A stretch of 62,632 nucleotides of DNA from a bacterium (lineage in GTDB: Bacteria > Acidobacteriota > Terriglobia > Terriglobales > Acidobacteriaceae): contig JAMFSC010000043.1 in NCBI GenBank assembly GCA_026225095.1, positions 1-62,632 of the forward strand, in the 5' to 3' direction. The notes under the pieces are model-generated. The model ran no database searches and had not been told where the DNA came from. It saw only the letters and a program-made list of their open reading frames with translations. Below are positions 26,238-35,649 of the stretch, piece after piece. The position numbers were made by a program, and so were the translations under genes. Every line of letters starts with the position of its first letter. Position 1 is the stretch's first letter.

Positions 26238-27869
26238 ATGACGACAGGAACGACAGCACTCGGGGAGCGGCCGGCATGGAAGGCGCTCGCAGCGCATCAC
26301 CAGGAGATCGCAGGGAAGCATCTGCGGCAGCTGTTTGCGGATGATCCGACGCGGGGGCAGAAGTTCACGGCGGAGTTTGGCGGGATCTTTCTGGATTACT
26401 CGAAGAACCGCATTACGGCGGAGACGGTGAAGCTTCTGCTGCAGCTGGCGGAGGAGTCCGGGCTGAAGGCTCGGATCGAGGCGATGTTTACTGGCGAGAA
26501 GATCAACATCACGGAGAACCGGGCGGTGCTGCATGTGGCGCTGCGGGCGAAGGAGGGTGAGTCGATCCTGGTGGATGGGGTGGATCAGGTTCCGCTGGTG
26601 CTGGCGGTTCTGGACAAGATGGCGGGCTTCGCCGACCGCATCCGGAGTGGGGATTGGAAGGGATGTACGGGCAAGCGGATCAAGAATGTCGTCAATATCG
26701 GGATTGGCGGGTCGGACCTGGGGCCGGTGATGGCTTATGAGGCGCTGAAGCACTATAGCCAGCGGGATCTGACGTTCCGCTTCGTCTCGAATGTGGATGG
26801 TACGGACTTTGCCGAGACGGTCGTGGACCTGAAGGCAGATGAGACGTTGTTTCTTGTGGCTTCGAAGACGTTTACGACGCTGGAGACGATGACGAATGCT
26901 CACTCTGCGCGGGAGTGGTTTCTGGCGGGGATTGGCGGGGACGAGGCTGCGGTTGCGAAGCACTTTGTGGCGATCTCGACGAATGCCAAGGAGGTTTCGA
27001 AGTTCGGGATCGATACGGCGAATATGTTCGAGTTCTGGGACTGGGTGGGCGGGCGCTACTCGATGGACTCGGCGATCGGTCTGTCGACGATGGTGGCGAT
27101 TGGGCCGGAGAACTTCAGGGCGATGCTGGATGGGTTTCACCAGATGGATCAGCACTTCCGGACGACTCCGTTCGACAAGAATCTTCCGGTGCTGATTGGG
27201 CTTCTGACGGTTTGGTATACGGATTTTTTCAATGCGCAGACGGTTGCGGTGCTTCCGTATGAGCAGTATCTGAAGCGGTTTCCCGCGTATCTGCAACAGT
27301 TGACGATGGAGTCGAATGGCAAGCATGTGACGCTCGATGGGAAGCATGTCGACGCGGATACGGGGCCGATCTACTGGGGGGAGCCGGGGACCAATGGGCA
27401 GCACTCGTTTTACCAGTTGATCCACCAGGGGACGCGGTTGATTCCTTGCGATTTTATAGGGTTCTACAAGACGAACAATCCGCTGGGACGGCATCATGAC
27501 ATGCTGATGGCCAATGTCTTTGCGCAGGCGGAGGCGCTGGCGTTTGGCAAGACGGCGGAAGAGGTGAAGGCGGAGGGTGTGGCCGAGGCGCTGATTCCGC
27601 ATAAGGTGTTTGAGGGGAATCGGCCTTCGAATGTGATTCTGGCGGAGGTGCTGACGCCGGAGGTGCTGGGTAAGCTAATCGCTCTGTATGAACATGCGGT
27701 GTTTACGCAGGGGACGATCTGGTCGATCGACTCGTTCGACCAGTGGGGCGTGGAGCTTGGGAAGGTGCTGGCTACCAGGATTCTGGGGGAGCTGGAGAGT
27801 GCGGATGGGAAGCTGACGCATGACACTTCGACCAATGCGCTGATTGAGCGGTATCGGGCGAATAAGTAA
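26238..27869 (+). CDS. pgi: Glucose-6-phosphate isomerase
   Basis: Interconverts glucose-6-phosphate and fructose-6-phosphate in glycolysis and gluconeogenesis. The product has 543 residues, normal for the long bacterial form. The start ATG at 26238 ([14 protein letters not shown]) follows GAAGGAG at a good distance; a longer frame upstream is repeat DNA. Signatures: [27 protein letters not shown] [34 protein letters not shown] and [16 protein letters not shown]. The gene ends at a strong hairpin terminator and appears monocistronic. Confidence 0.97.
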   Translation: MTTGTTALGERPAWKALAAHHQEIAGKHLRQLFADDPTRGQKFTAEFGGIFLDYSKNRITAETVKLLLQLAEESGLKARIEAMFTGEKINITENRAVLHVALRAKEGESILVDGVDQVPLVLAVLDKMAGFADRIRSGDWKGCTGKRIKNVVNIGIGGSDLGPVMAYEALKHYSQRDLTFRFVSNVDGTDFAETVVDLKADETLFLVASKTFTTLETMTNAHSAREWFLAGIGGDEAAVAKHFVAISTNAKEVSKFGIDTANMFEFWDWVGGRYSMDSAIGLSTMVAIGPENFRAMLDGFHQMDQHFRTTPFDKNLPVLIGLLTVWYTDFFNAQTVAVLPYEQYLKRFPAYLQQLTMESNGKHVTLDGKHVDADTGPIYWGEPGTNGQHSFYQLIHQGTRLIPCDFIGFYKTNNPLGRHHDMLMANVFAQAEALAFGKTAEEVKAEGVAEALIPHKVFEGNRPSNVILAEVLTPEVLGKLIALYEHAVFTQGTIWSIDSFDQWGVELGKVLATRILGELESADGKLTHDTSTNALIERYRANK

Positions 27870-27884
27870 CGATGGTTGTGGCTG

Positions 27885-27932
27885 AAGGGAAGGCGTTCGC
27901 TGCTTTGGTGGCGAACGCCTTCCCTTTTTTTT
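27885..27932 (+). terminator. Rho-independent terminator of pgi
   Basis: A perfect 16-bp stem (AAGGGAAGGCGTTCGC with GCGAACGCCTTCCCTT), a 10-nt loop and eight T's at the end. It begins 16 nt past the stop codon. One of the clearest terminators in the window. Confidence 0.95.
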
Positions 27933-27957
27933 GAGCGGAGTTGGTGCCTTTATAGAG

Positions 27958-28007
27958 GAAACAAACGCAGATTCCCTGCGGGAATGACAGACAAAAAAGC
28001 AAGGGCC
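27958..28007. repeat. Repeat R1
   Basis: ACAAACGCAGATTCCC-TGC-GGGAATGACAGACA in the gap between the pgi terminator and the end of the peroxiredoxin-like gene. It is close to other copies in both core and flanks. Confidence 0.8.
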
Positions 28008-28034
28008 AGAAACCGAGGCTGACTTTGCTGTGTC

Positions 28035-28697
28035 TTACAGGAGGTTGAGGAGGTCGGTGGGCTCGGGGCGGACGTGGAAGTCGGCGTGGGCTTCGGCGAA
28101 GGCGATGGTGGAGTCGGGGCGGAGGAGGAAGGTGGCGGGGAGGGGGAGGGTCCAGCTGGCTTCGGAGGCGGTGTCGTAGTTGAGGCCGGCGTTGGCGAAG
28201 GGGATGTTGACGAGGATGGAGCGGTAGTAGTTTCGGTGCTCGGGGGGGATGGTGTGGGCGAGACCGAAGAGGGCGGCGACCTGGGCTCCGGGGTCGGAGA
28301 GGACGGGGAAGGGAAGTTCGTGCTGCTGGATGGTGAAGTCGTTCTGGCGGCGGGTCTGGGGGGAGATGGCGAGGAGGTTGGCTCCGCGGTGGCGGAGGTC
28401 GCTGTGGAGGTCGCGCCAGAGCTCGAGCTCGGTGACGCAGTAGGGGCACCAGCGGCCACGGAAGAACTTGAGGACGACGGGGCCGAGGGAGAGGACGTCG
28501 GCTAGGTGGACGGGGCGGCCGGTGAGGGCGTCGGCGAGGGTGAAGTCGGGGGCGCGGGCTCCGATGGGGAGGATGCGGTCCTCGATGCCAGAGCGGAAGA
28601 GGGCGGCGGTGGCGGCCTCGGAGATGGCGAGGCGCTCGGGCTGGACGAGGGCGCGGGTGTTCTGGGTGATGCGGTCGAGTTGATCCTGGAGAGCCAT
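28035..28697 (-). CDS. AhpC/TSA-type peroxiredoxin-like thiol protein
   Basis: Thioredoxin-fold redox protein, probably reducing peroxides with a thiol partner in the cytoplasm. From the ATG at 28697 the product has 220 residues. A helical N-terminal region of about 45 residues precedes the core (GARAPDFTLADALTG), then VVLKFFRGRWCPYCVTEL with a CxxC pair where typical 2-Cys peroxiredoxins have one peroxidatic Cys in a TxxC context. The C-terminal part has PATFLLRPDSTIAFAEAHADF. This type is often annotated as peroxiredoxin-like AhpC/TSA protein; peroxidase activity is not proven. A palindrome sits just upstream of the start. Confidence 0.85.
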   Translation of the reverse strand: MALQDQLDRITQNTRALVQPERLAISEAATAALFRSGIEDRILPIGARAPDFTLADALTGRPVHLADVLSLGPVVLKFFRGRWCPYCVTELELWRDLHSDLRHRGANLLAISPQTRRQNDFTIQQHELPFPVLSDPGAQVAALFGLAHTIPPEHRNYYRSILVNIPFANAGLNYDTASEASWTLPLPATFLLRPDSTIAFAEAHADFHVRPEPTDLLNLL

Positions 28698-28702
28698 GGC
28701 CA

Positions 28703-28725
28703 CGGAACCAGTTTATCCGGTTCCG
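28703..28725. promoter_or_regulatory. Palindrome upstream of the peroxiredoxin-like gene
   Basis: CGGAACC and GGTTCCG with a 9-nt centre, 5 nt before the start codon on the gene's side. A dimeric repressor site would fit, or an RNA hairpin that affects the start. No regulator gene is nearby. Confidence 0.35.
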
Positions 28726-28785
28726 GGCGGCGACGGGGGATGGCGCGGGTTGGAGCGGAGACGCACCTGGATGCGCTTTGGGAGT

Positions 28786-29994
28786 TTAGCGGAGGGCTTC
28801 GGCGGCCCGGGCACGGAGCGCGGGATATTGTGCGAGGAGGTCCAGGGTCGTGAGGGCTTCGCGGTCAATTTCGGAGAGGAGATTGCCCTCGTGGTCTTCG
28901 GGGTTGAGTTCTAGCTGGTCGGCGAGGAGGTCGGCGAGGTAGACGGCGGCGGAGGCGTCGAGGCCGATGTGGTGGATGCGAGTGGGCTGGTGGTGGTGGG
29001 CGACCGCTTCGACGGTGAGACTGTTGATTCCCCAAAGGCCGAGGAGGTAGGCTCCGATTTCGGCGTGGGTGGCCCCGAGAAGCTGCAGCTCGGCGTCGGC
29101 CTGGGTGCAGTTGCGTGCTCTCATCAGGGCGAGGACCGCGGCGAACTGCTCGGGCATCTTGGTGGCCAGGACGAGGGTTCCGATGTCGTGGAGGAGGCAG
29201 GCGATGACTGCTATTTCGCGGGTTCGCGGGTCGGCCTTGGGGCCGAAGGGAAGGGCCGCGGCGATGAGGGCGGTGCGTCGGGCATTGTGTTGCATGTCTT
29301 CGCAGAAGGTTGGGGGGATGCAGGGTTCGGGGGTGTAGATGGTAAAGGTATCGGTGGTGAGGGCGAGATTCTTGATGGTCTCCATGCCGAGGAAGGAGAC
29401 GGCGCTGTGGAGGCTGGTGGCGGCCTGGGCGAGACCGAAGAATCCACTGTTGACGAGTTGCAGGACCTTGGCGGTCATGGCGATGTCTTTTTCGAGGATG
29501 CGAGCGACATCCTGGATCGAGGTATTGTGGTCGCGCATGGCGTGGGAGAGATCGTTGTAGGTGGAGGAGAGGGAGGGTAGCTCTCCGATGGAGCCGATGA
29601 TGCTGCGGAGTTCGGGAGTTCCGAAGATGTCCTGGAGGGTGAGGATGCGGTCGATGGCGGTCTGGAGCTCGATGCCGTCGCATGGCTTTGCCAGGACGCG
29701 GTAGGCGACCGGGGCGGCGCGGGTGGCGAGAGCGACCTCGGAGTATCCGGAGAGGATGAGCCGGGCGGTCTGGGGGAAGCGGTCGCGGATGTGGCCGAGG
29801 AGGGTGGCGCCGTCCATGCCGGGCATGCGCATGTCGGAGATGATGACGTCGAAGGGCTTGATGTCGCAGGCGGCGAGGGCCTCTTCGCCGCTGAGGACGA
29901 AGTGCATGTCCCAACGCCGGCGCTGGGTGTAGAGGAGCCGGCGGACGCCATCGAGGATGTTGCGTTCGTCATCGACGAAGAGGATGCGTTTCAT
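28786..29994 (-). CDS. Response regulator with REC and HDOD domains
   Basis: Signal-output protein whose phosphorylated receiver controls an HDOD domain. The 402 residues start MKRILFVDDERNILDG, with Asp54 in IISDMRMPG as the phospho-acceptor and Lys at AKPCDG. The HDOD domain (about 130-330) has the expected LPSLSSTYNDL, LVNSGFFGLAQ and AVSFLGMETI blocks, and continues to an HD-like stretch with CLLHDIGTLVLATKM and GLWGINSLTVEAVAHHH, which keeps His/Asp residues. HDOD proteins are linked to motility, stress and c-di-GMP-related control. It overlaps the histidine kinase stop/start by 4 nt, so they form a two-component pair. Confidence 0.92.
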   Translation of the reverse strand: MKRILFVDDERNILDGVRRLLYTQRRRWDMHFVLSGEEALAACDIKPFDVIISDMRMPGMDGATLLGHIRDRFPQTARLILSGYSEVALATRAAPVAYRVLAKPCDGIELQTAIDRILTLQDIFGTPELRSIIGSIGELPSLSSTYNDLSHAMRDHNTSIQDVARILEKDIAMTAKVLQLVNSGFFGLAQAATSLHSAVSFLGMETIKNLALTTDTFTIYTPEPCIPPTFCEDMQHNARRTALIAAALPFGPKADPRTREIAVIACLLHDIGTLVLATKMPEQFAAVLALMRARNCTQADAELQLLGATHAEIGAYLLGLWGINSLTVEAVAHHHQPTRIHHIGLDASAAVYLADLLADQLELNPEDHEGNLLSEIDREALTTLDLLAQYPALRARAAEALR

Positions 29995-31691
29995 GCGGCG
30001 AGGAGGGTGGAGCTGAGGGTTGGTCCATCGTGGGGGAGACGGATGACGAAGGTGGTTCCGACAGCGTCGGCGGTTTCGAAGTGGATGCTTCCGCTGTGCT
30101 TGTCGACGATGACGGAGTGGGCGATGGCAAGGCCCTGGCCGGTGCCCTTGCCGATTTTTTTGGTGGTGAAGAACGGGTCGAAGATGCGATCGCGGACTCG
30201 TTCGGGGATTCCTCCGCCGGTGTCGCCGATACGGATTTCGACGAATCCCGGGAGGTCCCTGGTCTGTACGTGGATGGTTCCCTTGTTGCCGCTGTCGCCG
30301 ACGATGTCTCCGATGGCGTGGGCGGCGTTGACGATGAGATTGAGGATGACCTGATTGAACTCGCCGGGGTGGCAGGAGATGTGGGGAAGGGAGGGGTCAA
30401 AGGTTGTTTCAACGTCGGCGACGTACTTCCACTCGTTCCGGGCAACGGTGAGGGTGCTCTGGATGGCGTGGTTCAGGTCGAGGGGGACCTTCTCCTTGGT
30501 TCCGGGGTGGGAGAACTCCTTCATGGCGGAGACGAGGGTGGAGACCCGTCCGACGCCTTCGAGTGTCTGCTCGATGGCCCGTGGAATTTCGGAGAGGAGG
30601 AAGTCGAGGTCGACGGCCTGGACGATGTCGGAGGTGCGCTGGATGGCTTCCGGCGTGAGGGTGTTGGAGCGGGCGGCGACGAGGAGATCCTCGTATGCGG
30701 TGAAGAGTCCGGTGAGGTCGACGAAGGTGTCCTTGAGGAAGCGGACGTTATCTCCGATGTACTGGGTGGGGGTGTTGATCTCGTGGGCGATTCCGGCAGC
30801 GAGTTGACCAACGGACTCGAGCTTCTGTGCCTGGGCGAGTTGCTCACGGAGTAGCCTGCGTTCCGTGATGTCTTCCTGGAGTCCCTCGTAGCCCACGAGG
30901 ACGCGGTTGCGAAGGACGGCGCGGATGGTGGAGGCGACCCAGACCCTGGTCCGGTCCTTGCGGTAGACCTCGAGTTCGAAGCAGCGGACGTGGCCATGAG
31001 CCTGCATCTCGGCCGTGAACTCTGCGCGACGCTCGGGGGAGACGGCGGTCTCCCAGAGGGGTAGGGTCATCTTGGAGGTCATGTCGTCGGGGCTGGAGTA
31101 TCCCATGCCGGTCGCCATGGCGGGGTTGACGTAGATGAGGTGTCCGAGGGGACCGAGTTTGAAGATTCCGATGAGGGCACCGTAGAACATGCCCCGGTAG
31201 TTCTGCTCGGCTTTGCGGCGGGCATCCTCAATCTTTCGGCGCTCGGTCATATTGCGACTGGCCGCGGCTACCCCAATGATCACGCCTGCGCCGTTGCGGA
31301 GGGGGACCTTGGTGGTCAGGTAGGGGGCTATGTTTCCGGCCATGTCGACGAGGATCTCTTCCTGATTGAGGAGGCCGACTTGAGAGTGGATGATGCTCTG
31401 CTCTTCGTCACGGATGGATTTGGCGGCATCGCGCTGAATGAAGTCGGCGTCTGTCTTTCCGATGAGGTCCGTGGGATCGGCGACACCGATGCAATGGGCG
31501 GCGGGGATGTTGGCGATGAGGTATCGGCCTTCGACGTCCTTGGCGTAGATGGAGTCGGGCAGGCTGTCGATGAGGTTGCGGAGGATGTTTCGCTCCTCTT
31601 CGACGAGGAGGTCATCGTGGAGCCGGGGGATGTTGGGCAAGAGGCTCATCGACTGGCCGTTCTGGGACTGGGACGCGGGATCATGGATCAT
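29991..31691 (-). CDS. PAS-domain sensor histidine kinase
   Basis: Autophosphorylating sensor, cytoplasmic by sequence (no membrane helix or signal peptide). The 566 residues have two PAS/PAC domains (about 35-155, LRNLIDSLPDSIYAKD; about 165-285, NYRGMFYGALIGIFKLG and RVWVASTIRAVLRN), then a dimerisation domain with His303 in QLAAGIAHEINTPTQYI and an ATPase domain with NQVILNLIVNAAHAI, GDTGGGIPE, DPFFTTKKIGKGTGQGL. The N-box, G1 and F boxes are intact. The gene start is divergent from a second response regulator across about 200 bp, so a phosphorelay to both regulators is plausible. Confidence 0.95.
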   Translation of the reverse strand: MIHDPASQSQNGQSMSLLPNIPRLHDDLLVEEERNILRNLIDSLPDSIYAKDVEGRYLIANIPAAHCIGVADPTDLIGKTDADFIQRDAAKSIRDEEQSIIHSQVGLLNQEEILVDMAGNIAPYLTTKVPLRNGAGVIIGVAAASRNMTERRKIEDARRKAEQNYRGMFYGALIGIFKLGPLGHLIYVNPAMATGMGYSSPDDMTSKMTLPLWETAVSPERRAEFTAEMQAHGHVRCFELEVYRKDRTRVWVASTIRAVLRNRVLVGYEGLQEDITERRLLREQLAQAQKLESVGQLAAGIAHEINTPTQYIGDNVRFLKDTFVDLTGLFTAYEDLLVAARSNTLTPEAIQRTSDIVQAVDLDFLLSEIPRAIEQTLEGVGRVSTLVSAMKEFSHPGTKEKVPLDLNHAIQSTLTVARNEWKYVADVETTFDPSLPHISCHPGEFNQVILNLIVNAAHAIGDIVGDSGNKGTIHVQTRDLPGFVEIRIGDTGGGIPERVRDRIFDPFFTTKKIGKGTGQGLAIAHSVIVDKHSGSIHFETADAVGTTFVIRLPHDGPTLSSTLLAA

Positions 31692-31894
31692 TCATCGGCG
31701 CGTTGCACACGAAGGTGAGAGGATTGGCATTGAAGGCATGGCAATTGCCTCGTGCCGGAGGGGAAGCTGCCGATGAACGGAGTGGCGCTCCACCCTTTAT
31801 TTTCAAAGTCTTTTGCATGCCTGCCGGCGAGTGCAGGCTCTGATGGAAACCATGCACCGGTCGATCAAGGGATTGGGGCCGAAGGAGCACGGCG

Positions 31895-33034
31895 ATGGAC
31901 AAGATTTTATTTGTGGACGACGAAGCGAACGTGCTGGACGGATATAAGCGGCTGCTGTTTCGGGATTTTGACGTGGAGATCGCGCTGGGGGCGACGGCTG
32001 CGCTCGCGATGATCGAGATGAAGGGTCCGTTTGCCGTGGTGGTATCGGATATGCGGATGCCGGGGCTGAGCGGGGCGCAGTTTCTGGCCATGGTGAAGGA
32101 GCGGGCTCCGGAGACGGTGCGGATGCTGTTGACCGGGCACGCGGACGTGAATGCCGCGATGGAGGCGGTCAACGATGGGAATATCTTTCGTTTTCTGACC
32201 AAGCCCTGTGAGCGTGACGACCTGGTGAAGGCGGTCTCTGCGGGAGTCGCGCAGTATCAGCTGGTGATCGGGGAACGGGATCTCCTTGAGAAGACACTGA
32301 TGGGCAGCATCCGGGTGCTGGCGGATGTGATGAGCGCGGCCAGCCCCGAAGCCGGCGGGCGGTCGATGCGGATTGCGCACTATGTGCGGCACATGCAGTT
32401 GAAGTATCCACTTCCGGAGGCGTGGCGGTTCGAGGCGGCGGCGACGCTCTCGCAGATCGGGTGCGCGAGTCTTGATTCGGATCTCTTGCAGCAGGCGTAC
32501 TCGGGTGCGGTGCTGACAGGCGATAGCAAGTCACGGTATGAGGCGCATCCTGAGGCTGGGATGGAGTTGCTTCGGAAGATTCCGCGGATGGAGGCGGTGT
32601 CGTGGATGATCGGTCAGCAACTGAAGGCGACGATTCCGTTGGAGGTGCCGGGCATGGATGAGGCCTCGGCGAAGGATGTCCTGATGGGCGCGGCGATGCT
32701 GAAGCTGGCGGTGGCCTATGAAGATTTGAGGATCGAACTGGAGACCAAGGGGGCGATCCTGGCGCGGCTGCGGGAACGTGGGAAAGAGTTCGATGCGAAG
32801 CTGGTGGAGTCCCTGGTGGACGTGACGCCGGGTGGTGGCAACCGGCAGTTGAGGAAGGTATCGACGACGAAGCTGGCCCGGGGGATGATTCTGGACCATG
32901 AGATTCGAAATAAACAGGGAATGCTGGTGGTGGCGAAGGGGCAGGAGATTTCGCCGGCGCTCTTGATCAAGCTGGATGGGTTCGCAAGGGCCGCGCTGAT
33001 CGAGCCAGAGGTCATGGTGCTGGTACTGGTGTAG
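31895..33034 (+). CDS. Response regulator with degenerate HD-GYP-like domain
   Basis: Receiver protein that is probably signalling without phosphodiesterase activity. The 379 residues start MDKILFVDDEANVLDGYKR with Asp52 in VVSDMRMPG and a KPCER loop. The second domain (about 140-290) aligns with HD-GYP proteins such as RpfG in AATLSQIGCASL and HPEAGMELLRKIPRMEAVSWM, but LHDIGK is LSQIGC and the later HHE is QQL. No GYP loop or other metal ligands are visible. The last 80 residues form a beta-rich tail. It faces the histidine kinase gene, sharing a 203-bp intergenic region, so it is probably part of the same pathway. Confidence 0.88.
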   Translation: MDKILFVDDEANVLDGYKRLLFRDFDVEIALGATAALAMIEMKGPFAVVVSDMRMPGLSGAQFLAMVKERAPETVRMLLTGHADVNAAMEAVNDGNIFRFLTKPCERDDLVKAVSAGVAQYQLVIGERDLLEKTLMGSIRVLADVMSAASPEAGGRSMRIAHYVRHMQLKYPLPEAWRFEAAATLSQIGCASLDSDLLQQAYSGAVLTGDSKSRYEAHPEAGMELLRKIPRMEAVSWMIGQQLKATIPLEVPGMDEASAKDVLMGAAMLKLAVAYEDLRIELETKGAILARLRERGKEFDAKLVESLVDVTPGGGNRQLRKVSTTKLARGMILDHEIRNKQGMLVVAKGQEISPALLIKLDGFARAALIEPEVMVLVLV

Positions 33035-33061
33035 ATCCCGGGTGATCCGGTGAACCCGGGG

Positions 33062-35497
33062 CTACTCGCGGAGGGCTTCGACGGGATCGATGAGTGAGGC
33101 TCGGCCGGCGGGCACGGCGCAGGCGACGGCGGCGACCAGGCACAGGAGCAGCGTGACGGCGAGCAGCACGATGGGGTCGCGGGAGCTTCCGGAGGCCCAG
33201 TGGGCGAGGAGCTTGTGGAGGGCGAGGGCGAGGGTGACTCCGATGGCGATGCCGCTGCCGACGCTGACGGTGGTGGATTCGAAGACGATCTGGAGGACGT
33301 GGCTGCGCTGTGCGCCGAGGGCGAGGCGGATGCCGAACTCGTTGGTGCGCTGGGCGACGGTGTAGGAGACGACGCTGTAGAGGCCGACGGCTGCGAGGGC
33401 GAGGGCGAGGAGTGCGAAGGCTCCGAAGAGGAGCGCGACGAGGTGCTCCTGCTGCCATTCGGGCTGGGAGGTGATCCAGTGTTCGAGATCCTGCACGCGG
33501 CCGTTGACCTGCTGCTCGGGATTGACGGCGCTGACCTGCGCGGCGACGCTGTGGAGCAGGGAGAGTGGGGGGACGTTGGAGCGGACGAGGATCTGGGTGT
33601 ACATGCGCAGGGCGTGGGGGTAGGGAATGAAGGCCTCGGGGAGGATGGGTTTGCGGAGGCCGTCATCGCGCTTGTCGGCGACGATGCCGACGATCTGGAG
33701 CCAGCCTTTGGAGCCGGGAGCGATGAGAGCGTAGGGCGGCTCGTCGCGGAGCTCGGGGAGCTTGATGGAGTGGCCGATGGCGTCTCCGGAAGGAAAGTAC
33801 AGGCGGGCGAGGGATTCGTTGATGACGGCGAGCTGGGCGGCGTGGAGATTCTCGGTCTCATCCCAGATACGGCCCTGGAGCCGGGGGATGCTGAGGATGG
33901 GGAAGTAGTTGGGGCTGACGAAGTTGATGCGGACCCTCTGCTCACCGATGGGAGACTTGCCAAGAATGTCGATGGGTGTGGTGAAGCCGTTGTTGGGCGG
34001 GGTGGCGTTGGAGGAGATGGCTGTCATGGTGACGCCGGGGACCTCGGCGGCCTTGCGCTGGAGCTGGTCGAAGTAGGCGGAGCGTTCGGCCCAGGTGGGG
34101 AAGGTGTTTTCGTGGACGGGGATTCCGACGGACATGACGTTGTGGGGGTCGTAGCCGAGGGGGGACTTGAGCATTTTGAGGAAGCCCTGGATGGCGGCTC
34201 CGGCCCCGGCGAGCATCAGCAGGGTGAGTGCGATCTGGCCGGCGATGAGGGTGTTGTTGGTGGCGCGGCCGGAGAGGGAGCCTGCGACGCGGCGGGTTCC
34301 GGACTGCATGACCTGGCCGATGTCGGGGCGGGAGAGACGGAGGGCGGGCCACAGGCCGAAGAGGACTCCGGTGACGAGGGCGAGGGCGACGCTGAAGGCG
34401 AGGACGGGTAGATTGATCCGGATCGCGGCTTCGTGGGGGAAGGAGAATTCGGGAAGGAGGGAGACGATGAAGCCGAGGGTTCGGTAGGCGAGGAGGATGC
34501 CGAGGGCGGCGCCGGTGAGCGAGAGGAGGAGGGCCTCGGTGAGCATCTGGCGGATGAGCCTGGCGCGGGTGGCTCCGATGGCCATGCGGAGGGCGAGTTC
34601 GTGCTGGCGCGTGGTTCCGCGGGCGAGCAGGAGGATGGAGACGTTGCCGCAGCCGATGGCGAGGAGGAGGGCGACGGCGCAGAAGAGGAGGCTAATGGTT
34701 CCTCCGAGCTGCTCGACGAAGTCGTCGTTGAGGCCGACGACGGAGAACTCGTAGTGGTCGCGGGGGAAGTGTTTGGGGGTCTGGAGGGCGAACTGGGCGA
34801 CGAGGGGCTTGAGCGCCTCGATGGCGGCCTGGTGGGTGATGCCGGGTTTGAGGCGGACTCCGACGTAGTGGGACCCGACCTGATCCTGGGTGATCTTGAG
34901 GGGGAGATAGACGTCTCCGTCGTCCCAGGTGAAGCGGGGTGCGGCGACGCCGATGATGGTGTAGTTCTTGCGGACGAGCTGGAGGGTCTGGCCGATGGCG
35001 GCGGGGTTGGCGTTGAAGTAACGCTGCCAGAACTTGTAGCTGAGGACGACGACCGGCTGGGGGTCGCTGCCGTCGATGGCGTCGGAGGGGAGGAGACCAC
35101 GGCCAAGGATGGGTGGGACGCCGAGGAAGTTGAAGCTGTTGGAGCTCATGAAGCTGGCGTTCAGGTCTTCGGGGAGGTCGTGGCCGGTGACGGTGAGGTT
35201 CCACTGGTCCGTCGTGAAGGCGTCTTCGACGACGGGGGACTGGCGGATCTGTTGCCACTGTGGAAAGGTGAGATCGAGGCCGCGGTTGCCGCCGGTGGAG
35301 TCTTTCAGGCGGAGGTGGACCATGCGGTCGGGGGCGCGGTAGGGGTAGGGATTGATGAGGATGGCGTGGATGACGGAGAAGACAGCGGTGGTGGCTCCGA
35401 TACCGAGGGTGAGGGAGAGGATCGCGGTGAGGGAGAATCCGGGGCTCTTGCGAAGTTGACGAAGGGCGAAACGGAGGTCATGCAGTGCGGTCTTCAT
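33062..35497 (-). CDS. MacB/FtsX-type orphan permease (ADOP family)
   Basis: Membrane permease with two FtsX domains and an extracytoplasmic MacB-core domain, but no ATPase gene next to it. The 811 residues begin LRFALRQLRKSPGFSLTA with a membrane helix, the usual ADOP beginning. Periplasmic parts contain LSYKFWQRYFNANPAAIGQ and WDGDVYLP-like sequence. Four-helix bundles are near 270-400 and 690-800 (YSVVSYTVAQRTNEFGIRLALGA). ADOP proteins are named from acidobacteria, where they are strongly expanded, which is the best taxonomic clue in the window. Their partner ATPase and substrate are unknown. Confidence 0.93.
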   Translation of the reverse strand: MKTALHDLRFALRQLRKSPGFSLTAILSLTLGIGATTAVFSVIHAILINPYPYRAPDRMVHLRLKDSTGGNRGLDLTFPQWQQIRQSPVVEDAFTTDQWNLTVTGHDLPEDLNASFMSSNSFNFLGVPPILGRGLLPSDAIDGSDPQPVVVLSYKFWQRYFNANPAAIGQTLQLVRKNYTIIGVAAPRFTWDDGDVYLPLKITQDQVGSHYVGVRLKPGITHQAAIEALKPLVAQFALQTPKHFPRDHYEFSVVGLNDDFVEQLGGTISLLFCAVALLLAIGCGNVSILLLARGTTRQHELALRMAIGATRARLIRQMLTEALLLSLTGAALGILLAYRTLGFIVSLLPEFSFPHEAAIRINLPVLAFSVALALVTGVLFGLWPALRLSRPDIGQVMQSGTRRVAGSLSGRATNNTLIAGQIALTLLMLAGAGAAIQGFLKMLKSPLGYDPHNVMSVGIPVHENTFPTWAERSAYFDQLQRKAAEVPGVTMTAISSNATPPNNGFTTPIDILGKSPIGEQRVRINFVSPNYFPILSIPRLQGRIWDETENLHAAQLAVINESLARLYFPSGDAIGHSIKLPELRDEPPYALIAPGSKGWLQIVGIVADKRDDGLRKPILPEAFIPYPHALRMYTQILVRSNVPPLSLLHSVAAQVSAVNPEQQVNGRVQDLEHWITSQPEWQQEHLVALLFGAFALLALALAAVGLYSVVSYTVAQRTNEFGIRLALGAQRSHVLQIVFESTTVSVGSGIAIGVTLALALHKLLAHWASGSSRDPIVLLAVTLLLCLVAAVACAVPAGRASLIDPVEALRE

Positions 35498-35649
35498 GGA
35501 TCACCTCGGAGGGGGGCCGGGGTGCTTGAGAGCATTTGAATGGCCGTGGGGGCGGCGCGTAAGTGACTTGTTATGAATCGCGGACATTTGGCGGGGTGTC
35601 CGCGAATGGTTCGCGGTGTTCGGGGGTGAACAGTGTGGAGTTTCAAGTC

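Noticed and set aside
25782..27602. Minus-strand open frame of 606 codons over pgi
   Set aside because: Antisense to an unambiguous pgi; composition is Arg/Leu/His-rich with no motif.
33200..34411. Plus-strand open frame of 403 codons
   Set aside because: Gly/Glu/Asp-rich antisense frame over the ADOP permease.
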